Counted from the stretch's first letter, positions 11,701-24,804 are shown. The stretch is 64,000 nucleotides of DNA from Hypericum androsaemum (GCA_963995505.1 OZ023195.1:4980109-5044108); one strand, 5' to 3'. Program-made: numbers and translations. Notes: a model not told the origin generated them from the sequence alone.

Positions 11701-12217
11701 CTAAGATGATGACTTTCAGATTTTTATCATGTCAAGTAGACAAATCTCTAGAATTGACAATGAGTCTATCGGATAGAGTAAGAATCCATATGATGTAGAT
11801 TCGAGAGATCATACGTTGTTGCAAACTTCAACACTAACAAGGGAATGCATTGAGATCCTACTTTGAAAATGACGTGCAATAATTGCACTCAATCTACACG
11901 TCAATGAACTCTTATGGTCGCATATGAAGGTTGTTGGAGAAAGACGTCTACACATCCATCCGAACTAGTTGCCTTGTACATAAAGCTTCGAGGCCAGCTA
12001 CAGCGCTAACAAACAGCAAAAAAAAACCTATTGTTCTTAACAAAAGGTGCCAGTTAGAAACACTGTACATTCTTCAAGCAAAGTCACCAGCGGCCGAAAT
12101 CGCATAGAAAGGATGACAAGGTGTGGGAGGGATTCAGGGATGTGTTAGGCTGCTGCTACTTAGAGTCTACTATTCGACGACGGTATTTACATGAACTTTT
12201 TCGACATCATGCACAGG
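11701..12217. other. Spacer ending in the pol lambda 3' UTR
   Basis: No gene is seen. The last 200 bases lie just downstream of the pol lambda stop codon and are probably its 3' UTR. The rest is unassigned. Confidence 0.45.
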
Positions 12218-15200
12218 CTATAGGTTCCTTTCATTGGGCTCAAGCCAAGGAAACCCCAGAAACTCAAAAACCTCCTTCTCGGTATCCATCTTCAAGCTTG
12301 CGCTACCTTTTGCACTCTGCAACACAACCAGAATTTGCTGAAATCAGCTGTTCATAGATCAAGGTAGTACCGATAAAGTTGAATGACTGGCGTCGTTACC
12401 CTCTTGCCACCAGATGCCCGAGTAGCTGGATATAGGCCAGTGTCATCGAGCAGATACCCTTTGGACTCGGCTAGCAATCTCAACCTGCATTAGTCAAGTG
12501 AAAACTGATGTTAACCATAATGTGTGAAGGGTGCACCAACTCTATTGGCGATACAATAATTTACAGTATAAGATTTATGTACCCTACTGCAAGTACAATC
12601 ATTCGGGATTAGAACTATAGACATGATTACATTCATAATGAACATTGAAACACAATAAAACCTAAGCTTCTAAAAAATTAGCAAAGCATTCTCTTGCAAT
12701 AGGAAACCAAAAATATTTGTACCTCCTGTTCAGTACATCATTTCCAGTCCAAGCGATTAGGCCAAATGCATGTATGTCCCTTGGATACACCTACAGGGAA
12801 AAACATCAGTAAACAAGTTGTTCATTTGGTACCGGAAGCTGCTTAGATGCAAAACTTTCCCAGGGACGTTTTCAATTGTACATAACAATTTAGCAATAGA
12901 GTTCAAACATATATCACAGAAAACTTAAAAAGACGGCTTTAGTTCCTTGTTTCCTAATTTTAGTACCAATTCTCTTGTTCTTTGAGAGAGAAACACCAAA
13001 GGAGGTACGCATTCTTGTGAAGAACCGATGGAATAGCTTAAAAGTACCAACTTTTCAACCAACCTATAGCATTTTCTATCGCTAAATCTCTTGTCATAGT
13101 ATTTGTTCCAAGGTTTAGGATAAACTGGCATAATTGGGCTGAAATATGACAGAATAAAGCAAAATAACCAATTCTACTCTGTTATATTTCAGCCATGTTC
13201 ATTCATGAAGCACCAGTCGTAGAACTAGGATATTTTCTGCCCACCTTTCTGAATATATCAATCAAGTACAGCATATATAATCTGATGATGTGGCTGAAAA
13301 GTTACCTTAAGATCTATTCTATGCCTAAGTTCACGCCCAGGGTATGTACAAAGACCAAAGTATGTGTCAACACCTGAATCAGTTCCCTGCAAAGAAAAAT
13401 GAAGCAGCCAATTAAGCATATCCACGGTACCTTGATACCTAAAAACTGAAGGGGAGACGGCTGAATGTCTTCATAAAGCAAAGAATTTAGATTCAATAAA
13501 TGAGACAGAAGTATGGATGCATGAAAAGAGTATGAACCCTTTGCAAAAGAACGAAGCACGTCGTTTGTCTTTAGCTTCAGAGAAGAAGTAACACAATGTG
13601 CACAGTGAAGCATCCAATCAATAACCATCTTTTTGGAACTCTGATGGAAAGTTCTCCCAAGATGCAGAGGGTTCAAGAGAAACGAAAATGGAATGGTACT
13701 TAAGGGGCCTTATGCTGAGATCTTCAAGTACTGAGGGAGCACCTCGTGTTCGATAAAGACAATACAAAGATTCGACTGTTGTTGGAACATCATCTTACCT
13801 GTTCACTGTGAGTGCTGAAGACCAGATCTTCCCTTAAGAAATTTATCTCTTTTAATCGCTTCACAAACTTTGTCAAAAAACCTTTATGACTGTATGGCAA
13901 GACAAGTAATAGCAGTATATAATTTAGTACCAACATTCATACTTACGCGCCACTCCATTAAAATCTCCAAGACAGCAAATCAACAATATCCCATAATATT
14001 GAACTCGCAGCAGTAACATACAACAACTGCTCTAGCTAGGTCATGGGAAGAGAAAGAAGATGATTCTCAGATAGAAAAGGAAGTGAGAGGAGACAGAAAC
14101 AAAAGAGGAGACCAAGAAAGAAACATGATTCGGATTTTACCTTTGTCTGTCAGGATGTGTAATCACAATGTCCATATCCCCACAAGAAGCCTTACCACGC
14201 CTATAGGACCCTCCGCAGACAATAATCACCTTCAGGGAGGAAAAGTGAGAGTACAACAAATGTGCCACAGATTTTAGATGCCATGATGGTTCGAGCAAAG
14301 ATAAAATTGGCTACTATGCGGTCTCAGCTGCATATCGGCATCGTAAAGATAGGAGGATGAACATAATGGGTAAACAAATGTAAGTGGAGATTCAGCACCT
14401 ACCCCTGGTAAAACCTGTTCCCCGACTTTCTGTAGAAGTTTTTCCATTTCTTCGACCTATAAATATCAGTTGGAGTTTATATTTAGTCGTTAGCAACTTA
14501 GCATACAGAAACAGTATCATTGACAACCTAAAAAACAACTATCATGATAGCACCTCATTGCGTGGGATCCTTGTGTTAATGTCATCGAAGTACTTCAACC
14601 CCATCTTCTGTGAATGAGTTAAGGAATCCTCGTTTTTTAGATCGTCCAGGGTGCGGTGTCCCTTTTCATACAACTTTAAAGCTGTGGCTGGACCAACTCC
14701 CCATATTTCTCCAAAAAGACTGATAGTTCGCACCTAGTAATAGTTCAGACGAAAGTGAATCTCCAAAATGCAAGATGTAAAGTGTAGCTGCATGTTCCAC
14801 CATTATTACAAGGAACCAAGGGAGATAAGCTCCTCTGTGAAAGCCAAGAGGTACCATCCTCTCACGTTCCACTGCTACTTGCATAAAAATATGCAAACTA
14901 TCCTTCTTTGGAGAAGAAACAGAAACAATATGAAACGATAGCTGCAAGCTACCTTCTCATCGTTTTCGAAGTGTTCCAACTTGGACAACTTTCCTGTGGT
15001 CACAATTTCCTGAATCTGAGAGAAACAACATCACAGAAACACCCAAGGATTAGGTAAAGATAGACACTTCCACGTTTTGGTATTAAAATGATAACAAAAA
15101 ACAAGTTCCAGAAGCATACGATGGTGTGAATTAATAGAAGGTCCGACCACACATTCATAAATCAAGGTGCTGATACATGGCTAAAAGAACCAGATCATGA

Positions 15201-16454
15201 ACATATAATGATATGAAGGAATCCCACTTACATGGTCCTGCAGGGACTTCCCAATCCCAGGAAGATTTTGGACCTGCTCTGAACTTTCAATTTTATAAGG
15301 CACCTTCTCGATGATTGGAATCGCCTTGTAATAGCTAAATGACCTCCTATCATCACCAAGAGCTATACATGGAACAGCGAAGAGATTGAATCAGATCATG
15401 CAAAGAAGGATGGCGAAAGACACAAACTAGCAAACACAAAAGACATACCTCGATAAATATTAATAAGTTTTCCAAAGATCTCGGTGATGTTGCGGTTCAA
15501 GTCAGGTGGTTTGTACAGTGATGACAACTGCATTACAACAGAGGCCTATGAGTACCATTCACCTGAACTTAAAAAGACGATTACATATACGCACTCCAAA
15601 TAACCACCCTTTTTCCAATATCCAATGCAAGTCCCGACAGATACCAATACAACACGATCAGTAACCGAGTAAGCGTTGACAAATGCTACAGGTTTCCCAG
15701 CCAAATACCAAAGAAACTTTCTTACATCCTTCCCTGGAGTGCTGGAAGCCCTCGGGGTGGCACTAGCAGGACTCGGAGAGCGATACAAGTCGCTAGAACC
15801 GCCAGGACTGCTTGGAATTTCAACACGAGCATCGTGCCCGGAACCTTGCCTATCATCAGCTCCGAGATTCTCTCCATCATCAGGAGAAGCTCTCGTCTTT
15901 TTAAGCGGGGAAATTTCATCGGTAACGGACTTGTTCTTCCCATCCTCCTCTTCGCCTTCTGCATCGATCTTTAGGCGGTACAGATCCTCTGGTTCCCTTT
16001 CCCCCAGTTTCAAACTACCCTCTAGCCACTGGTAAATTAGGACACACTACAAATAAAGGACGAAACTTTAATCAAAAACCGCTTCCAGAAAATCACACAT
16101 CAAACCTCCCCACTAAATTACTCAATCTCACCCCGTTGAACCGGTCCAGGCGGCCTCTATTGACTTCCCGGAGGAGCGCCGGGGGGTTGGCGGCGAACAC
16201 ATGGGTCACGTTCTTCGAGAGCCCGGCCTCTAGAGTGGCCCCCATTTGGACCAGTTTTTGCTTCCATATCTTTACATCCAAAACGGCAGCGGATTAGTGA
16301 AGAAAATGGAATGGGTTTTAACTTGAGTAGAAAGAAGGACCTGCAAGCGGCGGGGCTGGACTCCGGTCTCCACGAGGAAGACGCGCATGCCGGAGAATAT
16401 TCCGTTTGGGTCCGGCGACGGGACCCGCTTCTCCGTTTTCCTTTTTGGCGCCAT
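12218..16454 (-). CDS. POLL: DNA polymerase lambda (family X)
   Basis: Fourteen exons join in frame to about 530 residues (plant pol lambda is about 529). Exons: 16341-16454, 16132-16269, 15726-16046, 15449-15527, 15232-15362, 14953-15015, 14554-14733, 14403-14456, 14141-14229, 13799-13889, 13306-13386, 12723-12790, 12400-12484, 12218-12316. Order: basic N-terminus (PKRK), BRCT domain (about 15-100), Ser/Pro-rich linker (100-190), 8-kDa and helix-hairpin-helix region (about 195-280, NLPGIGK near 250), fingers with [14 protein letters not shown], palm and thumb. The nucleotide-binding motif GGSYRRGK (366-373) and metal-binding Asp378, Asp380 and Asp445 are all present, so polymerase activity is expected. 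It fills gaps in base excision repair and end joining in the nucleus. The C-terminus [12 protein letters not shown] is typical. Confidence 0.95.
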
Positions 16455-16576
16455 CAATTTAATTAAGTGCAGTGTACTTATTCTCATATAGGTTCTTCTA
16501 ATTCCACAAATTAGATAATTCGTTAACCGCCATTGCAAATTCGCAATTAAAATAATAAATTTTGAACTTAAATTGT

Positions 16577-16729
16577 AGGGCTTTACCCCGAGGGGAGCCC
16601 TTCCAGAAATTCTCGACGGCCTTGGACAAGCCAAAGCCGAGGAGGGGGTTTGGAAATAGTTTTCAACCAGCAATAGACGCGCCTCGGTTAGTACCTCATT
16701 AGCTGCGTCATTGCCCCAAGCGCAAAGAT
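16577..16729 (-). ncRNA. U4: U4 small nuclear RNA
   Basis: U4 pairs with U6 and keeps it inactive until the spliceosome is activated. The minus strand starts ATCTTTGCGCTTGGGGCAAT, continues with the 5' stem-loop that binds the 15.5K protein (AATGACGCAGC, then GAGG), and then CTATTGCTGGTTGAAAACTA. The Sm site is AATTTCTGG (16603-16611), followed by a terminal hairpin in which GGGCT pairs with AGCCC. Length is about 153 nt, as in other plants. A weak 3' box (CA, spacer, AATTCAA) follows. The gene lies wholly between the divergent start codons of pol lambda (123 bp away) and the RH22-like helicase (348 bp away), in the same direction as pol lambda. Confidence 0.93.
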
Positions 16730-16755
16730 ACTTTCAACCGTCATAACCAGTGCTA

Positions 16756-16806
16756 TTTTATATGCGCTTGTCCTGATCCCGCTCGAGGCTCTTCCCGATG
16801 TGGGAT
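16756..16806 (-). promoter_or_regulatory. U4 snRNA promoter: USE plus TATA box
   Basis: The minus strand carries ATCCCACATCG (16796-16806), an exact plant snRNA USE, and ATATAAAA (16756-16763) after a 32-bp gap. The RNA start at 16729 is about 34 bases past the TATA start. Element sequence and spacing match the U5 promoter in this window and the Pol II snRNA class. Confidence 0.88.
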
Positions 16807-17077
16807 TTGTGATAAACCAACCTCCAACGCGAGAAGGCTCAGCCCACTCTAGCAGCGGCCCATTTCGTACCCGGAAACGACAGGTCACCCACACACTCAC
16901 AGAGAGCTGAAAGGGTTTAAGCATATAAACGATAAACCTTCCACCCATTTCCCCCATCATCTTCTTCTCCCCACATAGAACTTTATCTTTTCCAGCATTG
17001 ATCAATTGAGGAGCAGGAAAATAAATAAATAGATTACATTAAAAAAAGAAAGAAAGAAAAAAGTATTTTGAAAAAAA

Positions 17078-19810
17078 ATGATAATTTGTAGGTGCTCGGC
17101 TTTAACACTCCACCTCCACAAGCTCCCGCCCAGCCCCGCCGCCTTGTTCTTCTCCATTCCCACCTTAAACGCAAAGCTACTGAGGAGGTTCTCCTCGTCC
17201 TCAGTCCCCGCAACGGCCGGGGCGGAGACTTTCTTCGCGGACGATGCCGTTTCATGGGCCTCCCTCGGCCTCCCCGCCCGCCTCGCCAACTCCCTCTCAA
17301 CCGCAGGCTTTGATAGGCCCTCGTCGGTCCAGGTGAATTCCCCAAACTGCCCCTCTCCATTGCTTTGTTTATGCTTCTTCTTTTTAAGCTGTTGAATGTA
17401 AATTGAGGTGGTGTGCGCTGTTCAGGCTGCCAGTGTGGGGCCCATACTGTCCGGGAAGGACGTGGTGATCGCGGCGGAGACTGGGAGCGGGAAGACGCAT
17501 TCCTATTTGGTGCCCTTGATTCACAGGCTGGCGAGCGGACGAGCGGTGGGACGGGGCTCGGGCTCGGTTGAGGAGGGTGGGGAGTCCGTGTCCCTTGTGC
17601 TCTGTCCCAATGTGACTCTGTGCGAGCAGGTGGTGAGGATGGGGAGTGTTCTTCGCTGCGAGGATGGCGAGCCGATCGTTAAGATTGCGGCCATCTGTGG
17701 CAGAAATGTAATTGTTTCGGATCAGTTCAGTTTGTCAGAGCTGAGTTAGTTCGTTTGGTGAAATTTGAGGATTGGCTTTCGTTGTTGCAGGGGTGGCCGG
17801 TTGATCGGCCGGATATTGTTGTGTCCACGCCAGCCGCTCTGTTGAATAATATCGAGCCTGCGAAGGATCGGAGGTTGAGTTTTCTACGTGGTGTGAAATA
17901 TGTGGTAAAGTTTTTGTCTTGGTCTAGTGAACTGGGTGTTGCGCAGGCACGAGTTTGGATTGATTTGGTTCATTTTGGATGTGTTGAAATTGGCGATTTG
18001 CAGGTTTTTGATGAGGCGGACATGCTGCTCTGCGGGAGCTTCCAGAACCAGGTTGTTCGATTATTGAACATGCTCCGATTTGATGAGAAACAGTTGTCAT
18101 GGATGAACAAATCCACCCCCGACATTTCTGAAGAGACGAGTTTGGAGTCTTCTGCTTGTGTTAATTTAGAGGACGAAGGCGATTTAGAAACTGGTTCTAC
18201 CTCAGAAGAGGATGAGGATTTTGAGGATGAAGCAGAGCCAGAGAACTTGAATGCGGAAGGTGAAGGTGGAGGTCGATCTGCTGAGAGAAAAGACTGGAGA
18301 AGAGTCAGGAAAAGTTACGAGCGTTCGAAGCAGTACATTTTTGTGGCGGCCACCCTTCCCACTAATGGGAAAAAGACTGCTGGAGCAGTATTGAAACGGA
18401 TGTTCCCTGATGCCATTTGGGTCAATGGAAGCTACCTTCACTGCCATAATCCAAGGTACTTTGTTACCCCCACATCAGTTTGCATTTCTTTGTGAAGACT
18501 GTGTGATCACTAGTCTCCCGTGTCACATTAGTTTGCTTTTCTTTGTTTGCACAAATTTTCTTGGATTTGCAGATTGGAACAGAAATGGGTCGAAGTTACA
18601 CTTGATACCCAAGTGGATGAACTTATAAAGGCGGTGAAAGAAGGATATAAACATGAAGCATTAGGTTCTGATGTTACTGCCTCATGCCGTACTATGGTTT
18701 TTGCCAACACTGTTGAGGCTGTTGAAGGAGTGGCTAAAATTTTGGAGGGAGCTGGAATTGAGTGCTATCGGTACCACAAGGACGGCTCCTTGGAGGAACG
18801 CGCAGATACATTGGTCAACTTTCGGGACAAAGGTGGCATTTTGGTGTGCACTGATGCTGCTGCACGCGGAGTTGATATTCCTAATGTCGCACATGTCATT
18901 CAGGTCTGTTGATTGACTGAGAACTTAGCTACTTTGCTATGTGTCCAGATAATATAATGTGGTGACGCAAGTGCAAAGAAAACTAGACTACAATAGTAGA
19001 TGGTCAAAACTGACTTCGGCTACTTTTAAACATATTTGGACAAACCAATGTCGATGTCTATGAATAACTGCACAAAGTGTGTCTGGTAAATTTGCAAACA
19101 GTTTCCATATTTTGGTATGCATTCAGTTATATTCTGCTAGAGAAATGAATCTGTCTTATCTTATTACAAGTTTCTGATAATACAGGCAGACTTTGCCACC
19201 TCTGCTGTAGATTTTCTGCACAGAGTTGGCCGTACTGCTCGGGCTGGTCAACATGGACTTGTAACTAGCTTGTACACTCAGGCAAATAGGGACCTGGTTC
19301 ATACAATTATTCAAGCAAAGAAGAAAGGGCAGCCGGTGGTAAGTTTTTGAACGAGGGGAATTTTTTTTAATTTAAAAAATATTTGCTTGAATGATTCTGT
19401 CACTTTGCTCTTAATAATCGTTCTCGTTGATTATGGCCTAAAAGGATTTTTGATGATTACAGGAGACTGCTTTCAGTCGAAAGAGAAGCTTCAGGAACAA
19501 ACTTAAAAAGCAAGGTAAATCCCGTTACTTTTTGCATTGGTTTAAAGGAAAATGAATTAAGATTGTTGGAGCAGTGCTAAATGGTTGGAGGACGGAGGAC
19601 TGTGCTCTTCTTTCAGGATTACTTGTTCCTAAGCCAATCTTTGTGAAAGTGTTTACCCTTTATCTTATGACAATAATAATTAAGTTCATAACATCTAAAC
19701 AACATGATCAAAATATGTTCAACCTTACTTTGCATCTCTTGTTATTATTTTCAGCAGCTTATAGGAGAGCTAGAGACACGTCAGCCGGTTATAGCCAAGT
19801 CATCGGTTGA
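17078..19810 (+). CDS. RH22: DEAD-box RNA helicase, RH22 type
   Basis: Eight exons (17078-17332, 17426-17707, 17791-17904, 18004-18455, 18573-18903, 19186-19338, 19463-19514, 19755-19810) give about 564 residues. The N-terminus is Ser/Ala/Leu-rich like a plastid transit peptide. The Q-motif region is FDRPSSVQ. Motif I is AETGSGKT (102-109), motif II is DEAD (220-223), AATLP (about 332) takes the place of SAT, and motif VI is HRVGRTARAG. An acidic Glu/Asp-rich insertion (about 270-300) sits between motifs II and III. Arabidopsis RH22 is a chloroplast helicase in 50S ribosome assembly, and the same role is inferred. The tail after KRSFRNKLKKQ is short and its last exon is the least certain; two nearby acceptors keep the same frame. 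The gene is divergent from the U4 and pol lambda genes. Confidence 0.88.
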
Positions 19811-20199
19811 CTAAGAACAATTGCAACAACGGTAAACAGTTTTACGACCGGAATCAGCGGTTAACTGTGTCGGTTCCACGGTTAAAACCGAACCGTGGTT
19901 AGGCTGCTGCCGAACCTTTTTGGAAAGCACAGATACAGAACGAGAGGGTGCAAAAACTTGTAGATGTCATTTCTTGTAAGCTTTGTAATACAGCGTCAGT
20001 CCAAAAAGTGCATCGACAATGAACCAAGAACATGACTATGATCTCTCCGTATCCAAAACGTTATGACATTTATCAGTAAAAGCTCCCATTGTATACAGCA
20101 AAGTTTGACCTGTACTTTCCTAGAGAATTAACAGAAAACCAACTGTCTCAATCTAACGTATTTAGGCCCGGCTATCTTCCTGCCTGCAATCAATTTCGT
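19811..20199. other. Tail-to-tail spacer, 3' UTRs of RH22 and the LRR gene
   Basis: The helicase (plus) and the LRR gene (minus) converge here with 389 bp between stop codons. The first part holds a C/G-rich, partly repetitive stretch with several AACCG units. No separate gene is seen. Confidence 0.5.
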
Positions 20200-23100
20200 C
20201 TAGAAAACAATATTCACTTCCATCTCATTCATCTCATATACATGGTCTTTTGCATCAGCTAGAGCACTCTGCAAAAGAAGTTAGCTGATTTGAATTGCAC
20301 ATGGGTACGGAATCTCGATGTACAAAATAAGCAAGTAGTTTGCAAATTACCTGCCCAAACTTTGTGAGGAAGTTATTTGCTAGGTTAATAGAGGAAATCT
20401 TCACATCTTCATTAGCCTTCAGAGCTCGAGCAATGGCAAAAGCCCCATCATCCTGTTCGGGAAAAAAAATAACCAGCGTGAAAGCTTGCAGGATGTTGCA
20501 ATTACGGAACATGAATTGCCGAGTGGCAGCTGCTTACTCTGATCTCATTGAATCCCAAGTCGAGCTCAGTCAGGGCTTCATTGACCACCTTCAAGCTGCG
20601 AGCCAAACAGATTGTACCCTGCCAGTACAAATGATCAAAGAAAAGTATTAAGACCGCGACCGAAACATCACAGAAAAGGTTATGGGACTAACAAAAACTA
20701 GGAACAAACCTCATCTTGAAGCCCATTTCCTCGGAGATCCAGCATTGATATGCTGTTATTGTATTTCAAAGAATCTGCAATGTACTCAGCACCCTTTGCT
20801 CCTATCTGTGAGGCGTCAACAGTGTCAATGCTTTTGCGAACAATTGGATTAACCAAAGAGACCAGCCAGAATTGAACTTACATGGCACCAACCGAGCTTC
20901 AAAACCTTCACCTTGCCATGGAACTTCAGAACTTCAGATAAAGCTTTAGCTCCATCAGGTCCAATGGGATTATAACCAACCTCTAACTGATGAAGAATGT
21001 TCCAGGTCACATATTTTGACGCAAGGGAAGCAAGCCATTTAAGTTCACGTCACTGAGAAACAGCAAGCATAAATTCCCCACACTCACAGATATTAAAACA
21101 GAATGATCTTTCAGCCCTTCAGCAATTGCTTCAATCCCTTTGGCATGAATGTTATTCCCACCCTGCAGAAGATACCAGATTGGCTGGTTGAAGAACTTTT
21201 TTATGGAATGAAAAAAGGCTTAAAAAGCCAACTAAATATCAGTGTGCTCTTATTACCAGGTCAATGTATGCCAAACTGCGGGTTTCCTTCAAGGCATTTC
21301 CAATCCTTTCAGCTCCCTGCAACATTCTCATGGGAAAACAGAGTAGGTCAGGGTCCAACTTTTAGCATATTTTTACTCCATAAATGACCAAATTGGGAAT
21401 AACTTGCTCACCTCATCACCGATGTCATTCATGTGCATGTTCAACCAAAACAAGCTTTTCCCATTTTTCACATATTCAGCAACATGAACAGCACCTTCTG
21501 CTCCAATTGAATTGTTGCCAAGGTCTAGATGAGTAAGTTTTGCTGAAAAATTCCAGTTGTCCAAACTGATCAGATTTCATCAGGTTAGGGCTATTCCAAA
21601 AGAAATCAAGTGTGTTGATAAACTTACCTTCACTACAAATTAACCCCAACATCAATGCACGAGTTCCATCATCTCCAATTGAGTTCCCTTGCAAGTGAAG
21701 CTCCTGCAAAACTTAAATTGGTTATGTTTCCTTCGCTTCTTAACTCTGTGATTCTGTTCAAGCTCAGACCAAACAAAGTTGTACACGTACACTAAAGCAG
21801 GACATGTAAATATCTCTATGGAGGGGAATCCTTACAAAACTCATTAAAGCAGAAGAGACCAGTCCCTTTCTCACAAAAGCATTATGACAATATCGAAGTT
21901 TGTAACTTCTCCTGGGAAACTGCTGGTTCACTAAAGTCCCTTCTGCAATGTTCTTTAGGAATGTTGAGAAGATAATGCACTTTTTCCAACAAGTTTGGCA
22001 AAATATGCACCAACAAATCGGGTAAAAAGCCCTCTGTTAATCATTGGCAGAATCCTATTGTGTTTAATTTATATCACTAAACACTTGCACGATGCCAAGA
22101 TATCTATCAGCTGGAACTGCCATTTCAATTAGCAGAATTCTTTTTCTACTTCCACAAGCAACAAGGAAGACAAAACGAGAACTTAAACAGGTAGGATAAG
22201 CAACAGGAATCAGTACTGAATGGGAGGAAGAGATACATACCTTAAGAGACCTGTTGCCCTCAATTCCTTTAGCCAGAGCATTAGCCCCCAAAGCACCACC
22301 ATAATTGCCACTTAACAAAAAGAAGATCAGGAGGACTCTTAAGGTAGCATAAGCAACGAAAATATCGTTTTATCGGAAATAGAAAAAGAGCCACCAGCCA
22401 CATCACTTAAATGTTCATTTTCCTCCACAAAAAAGATGCAATTTGCGGGACACAGAAGTTATAAATGGAAAGCCTGAAGCTATTAGAAAAATGATTGGGC
22501 GGCAGAAATAGGATGCCCTTCAACCAGTGCAGCGTGTATAGCATATTTTATCCACAGTAGCAGGATCGTAGATTAATTGTTTATACTCACCAGTTATTTC
22601 ATCCTATAAGCTCGTAGTTGACCAGAGGTAAAAAGGGGAGAACAAACAGAACTTCTTACTTACTTCAGATATATAACACGAATATTGTTATTCTCAAGGA
22701 GTGCTCCAGCAATACTTGTAAATCCCTAGTTCCATTAACCCAAAATAAATGGAAAAATATCAGCTCCGCAACCTTGAAGATATGATGACAAATTAATAAT
22801 AATAAGCTGACTCTACCCACAGAATAATCAATCATATTGTTGTTAAGTTCCACCACACGCAAGTTTGAGTTTTTCTTCATTAAATCTGCAATGGCCTTTG
22901 CACCCTGCGCAAGTAACATTCAGGATTAAAAACGTACTATTGGCTGATAGTAGTCTTGAAGGCTTACGAATGAATTTTAAACGACCTTTAGACTAGAAGT
23001 AAACTAACCTCGTCACCCAAGTTAATGCTGTTTAGTTGTAGCTTTTCAACACCGCGATTATCAACCAGCATAGTGCACAGGTTCTATTGGAAATCGTAGG

Positions 23101-24804
23101 AGACATAAGCTCAAAGGGCCAAATTATCAAGTATTATCTTCTCATGCAAGAAGGACGAGTAACTGCACCGAGCTTTGACAATTTCAAGCTCATGTCGCCT
23201 AACTCCAGATGCAACAGCCCTTGAAATACATGTATGAATGATGTGCCATTGGTGCAAAAACAAGACAACTAAGGAATTTGTATAAAATGCAATATGCCAC
23301 GAACAAACCAAGATGGTGAAGAAGTAAAAGTCAATAACAATTGCTAATGAAGTGGTAACAAGAACATAGATAAAGGCTAACCTTTGCTCCTTCATCTCCT
23401 ATTGCGTTCCCAGACAAGTCTAAAGTCTTCAATGCAATGTTTGACTCAAGGACATTTTCAAATGCTTTAATTCCCCCAGCAGATATCCCATTGGCAGCAA
23501 AACTCACTTCCTCTAGTGTCTGGAGATAGCTAAGATGCATTCAGTAAATTTCATTTTAAAAAATAGAGCAGAACTCGAGATGCAAATTCTAAGACCACGG
23601 AGCAAGCAGATAGAAAATTGTTTCCATGCTTACTAGCAAAAGAACGCTACTCAAAGGTAGAGCTGCAAAAGATCATAGGAATTGGATAATTGTGACCTGG
23701 TTATAGCCTAAGCTCTCAGCAAGGAAAAACAATCCTTCATCTCCAAAGTTATACCCTGCCAAGCCATTCGTAAACCATAAAGTCAGTTATTCGATTATCT
23801 CAAAGGACAGTTCGGATCTCATAGTCCAGAACAAAGAAGCGGTAAAATGGTAATGAAAATAATCGTCTACTCTGATTGCAATTGAAATAAAATCTTAAAA
23901 AAGTCTCTGAAGAAAACCAGCTCCAGAATCCTAAAACTTTCCGATACTATCCAAACAGCACAAGTAAACAAGCTCTACCTCATTTTTGACAGAATACTGA
24001 TACACATTACGACCGAAGTAGACAAACAATTTGCTCATTCCTGTCCAGTTATCCCGTTGGAAATTCCAGCTTCGCAGTATCATACCTGACATGTCAACGC
24101 TGCTGAAAGATCGCAGTTGCCGGGCTAACTGATTGAGCCTCAGCTTGGAGTCTCCGCCGAGCTTCCCTCTGCTCCCAGACAGCAAGTTCGTGCCAACGCC
24201 AAGAGACCACGACGATCCTGTCCCAGCAGTTTCTCTCTCCGCCTTCGCCGGTTCCCAACCCAAGGCCTTCCCAATCAATTTCCACACAACTGTCAGCTGA
24301 TAATAAAAATTAGCACCACCAACAATAGCCAATGCACCAGAAAACATACTACATTGACTCGTTTTAAACTAAATAAATCTTCTGATCGAATTCCACGTGT
24401 CCGTACCTAAAGAAACGGCCAGGATCAAGCCAGCACCCCCGACGAAGGGAGCGATCCGCTTCGCCGGTAAGTTATAACCGCTGCTCTCCCCCTGAGACTG
24501 CTTGTACACCTTGAACGCGCGGTGTACGCCTCCTCGGGAGTCCGCTTTCACCGCCACCAGACTCCGGTATCCGCCGCCGGGAGCGCATTTTTTCCTGCCG
24601 AAGGACGCCGGAAACGACAACCGGAAGCTTCTCCGCCTCGAGACCTTTTTAAAGAGGAAATTAAAAAAAAACCAGTTAGTTACTGTTTTAAAAGTTAGAA
24701 CTAATAATACAGAGATAAGTAGAAGAACGGCGTCGTTTCGGGGTTACTTTGGAGTGGGAGCAGTAGAGGGAGAGTGTGGAAGCGGAAGTGGAAGTTGAGG
24801 CCAT
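20200..24804 (-). CDS. EMB2004: EMB2004-type leucine-rich-repeat protein
   Basis: Eighteen exons join in frame to about 593 residues: 24748-24804, 24407-24644, 24086-24289, 23697-23755, 23382-23519, 23009-23083, 22821-22904, 22664-22725, 22241-22310, 21628-21703, 21412-21542, 21257-21316, 21088-21162, 20882-20986, 20710-20805, 20538-20618, 20351-20452, 20200-20268. The first roughly 60 residues are rich in Ser and Arg and poor in acidic residues, suggesting a plastid transit peptide. From about residue 180 on there are ribonuclease-inhibitor-type LRRs of about 28 residues, each with an LxLxxNxIGDEGA-like core, which fold as a solenoid. Most exons hold one repeat. It resembles Arabidopsis EMB2004, needed for embryo development; its molecular role is not known to me. 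Exon 3 starts at CTGACAG|TTGTG because the nearer acceptor would bring a stop. Confidence 0.85.

Noticed and set aside
15676..16035. 119-codon open frame antisense to pol lambda exon 3
   Set aside because: It mirrors the Ser/Pro-rich linker of pol lambda, whose frame joins correctly with both neighbouring exons.
16688..17005. 105-codon open frame on the minus strand upstream of pol lambda
   Set aside because: It covers the U4 snRNA gene and its promoter. The RNA signals explain the sequence far better.
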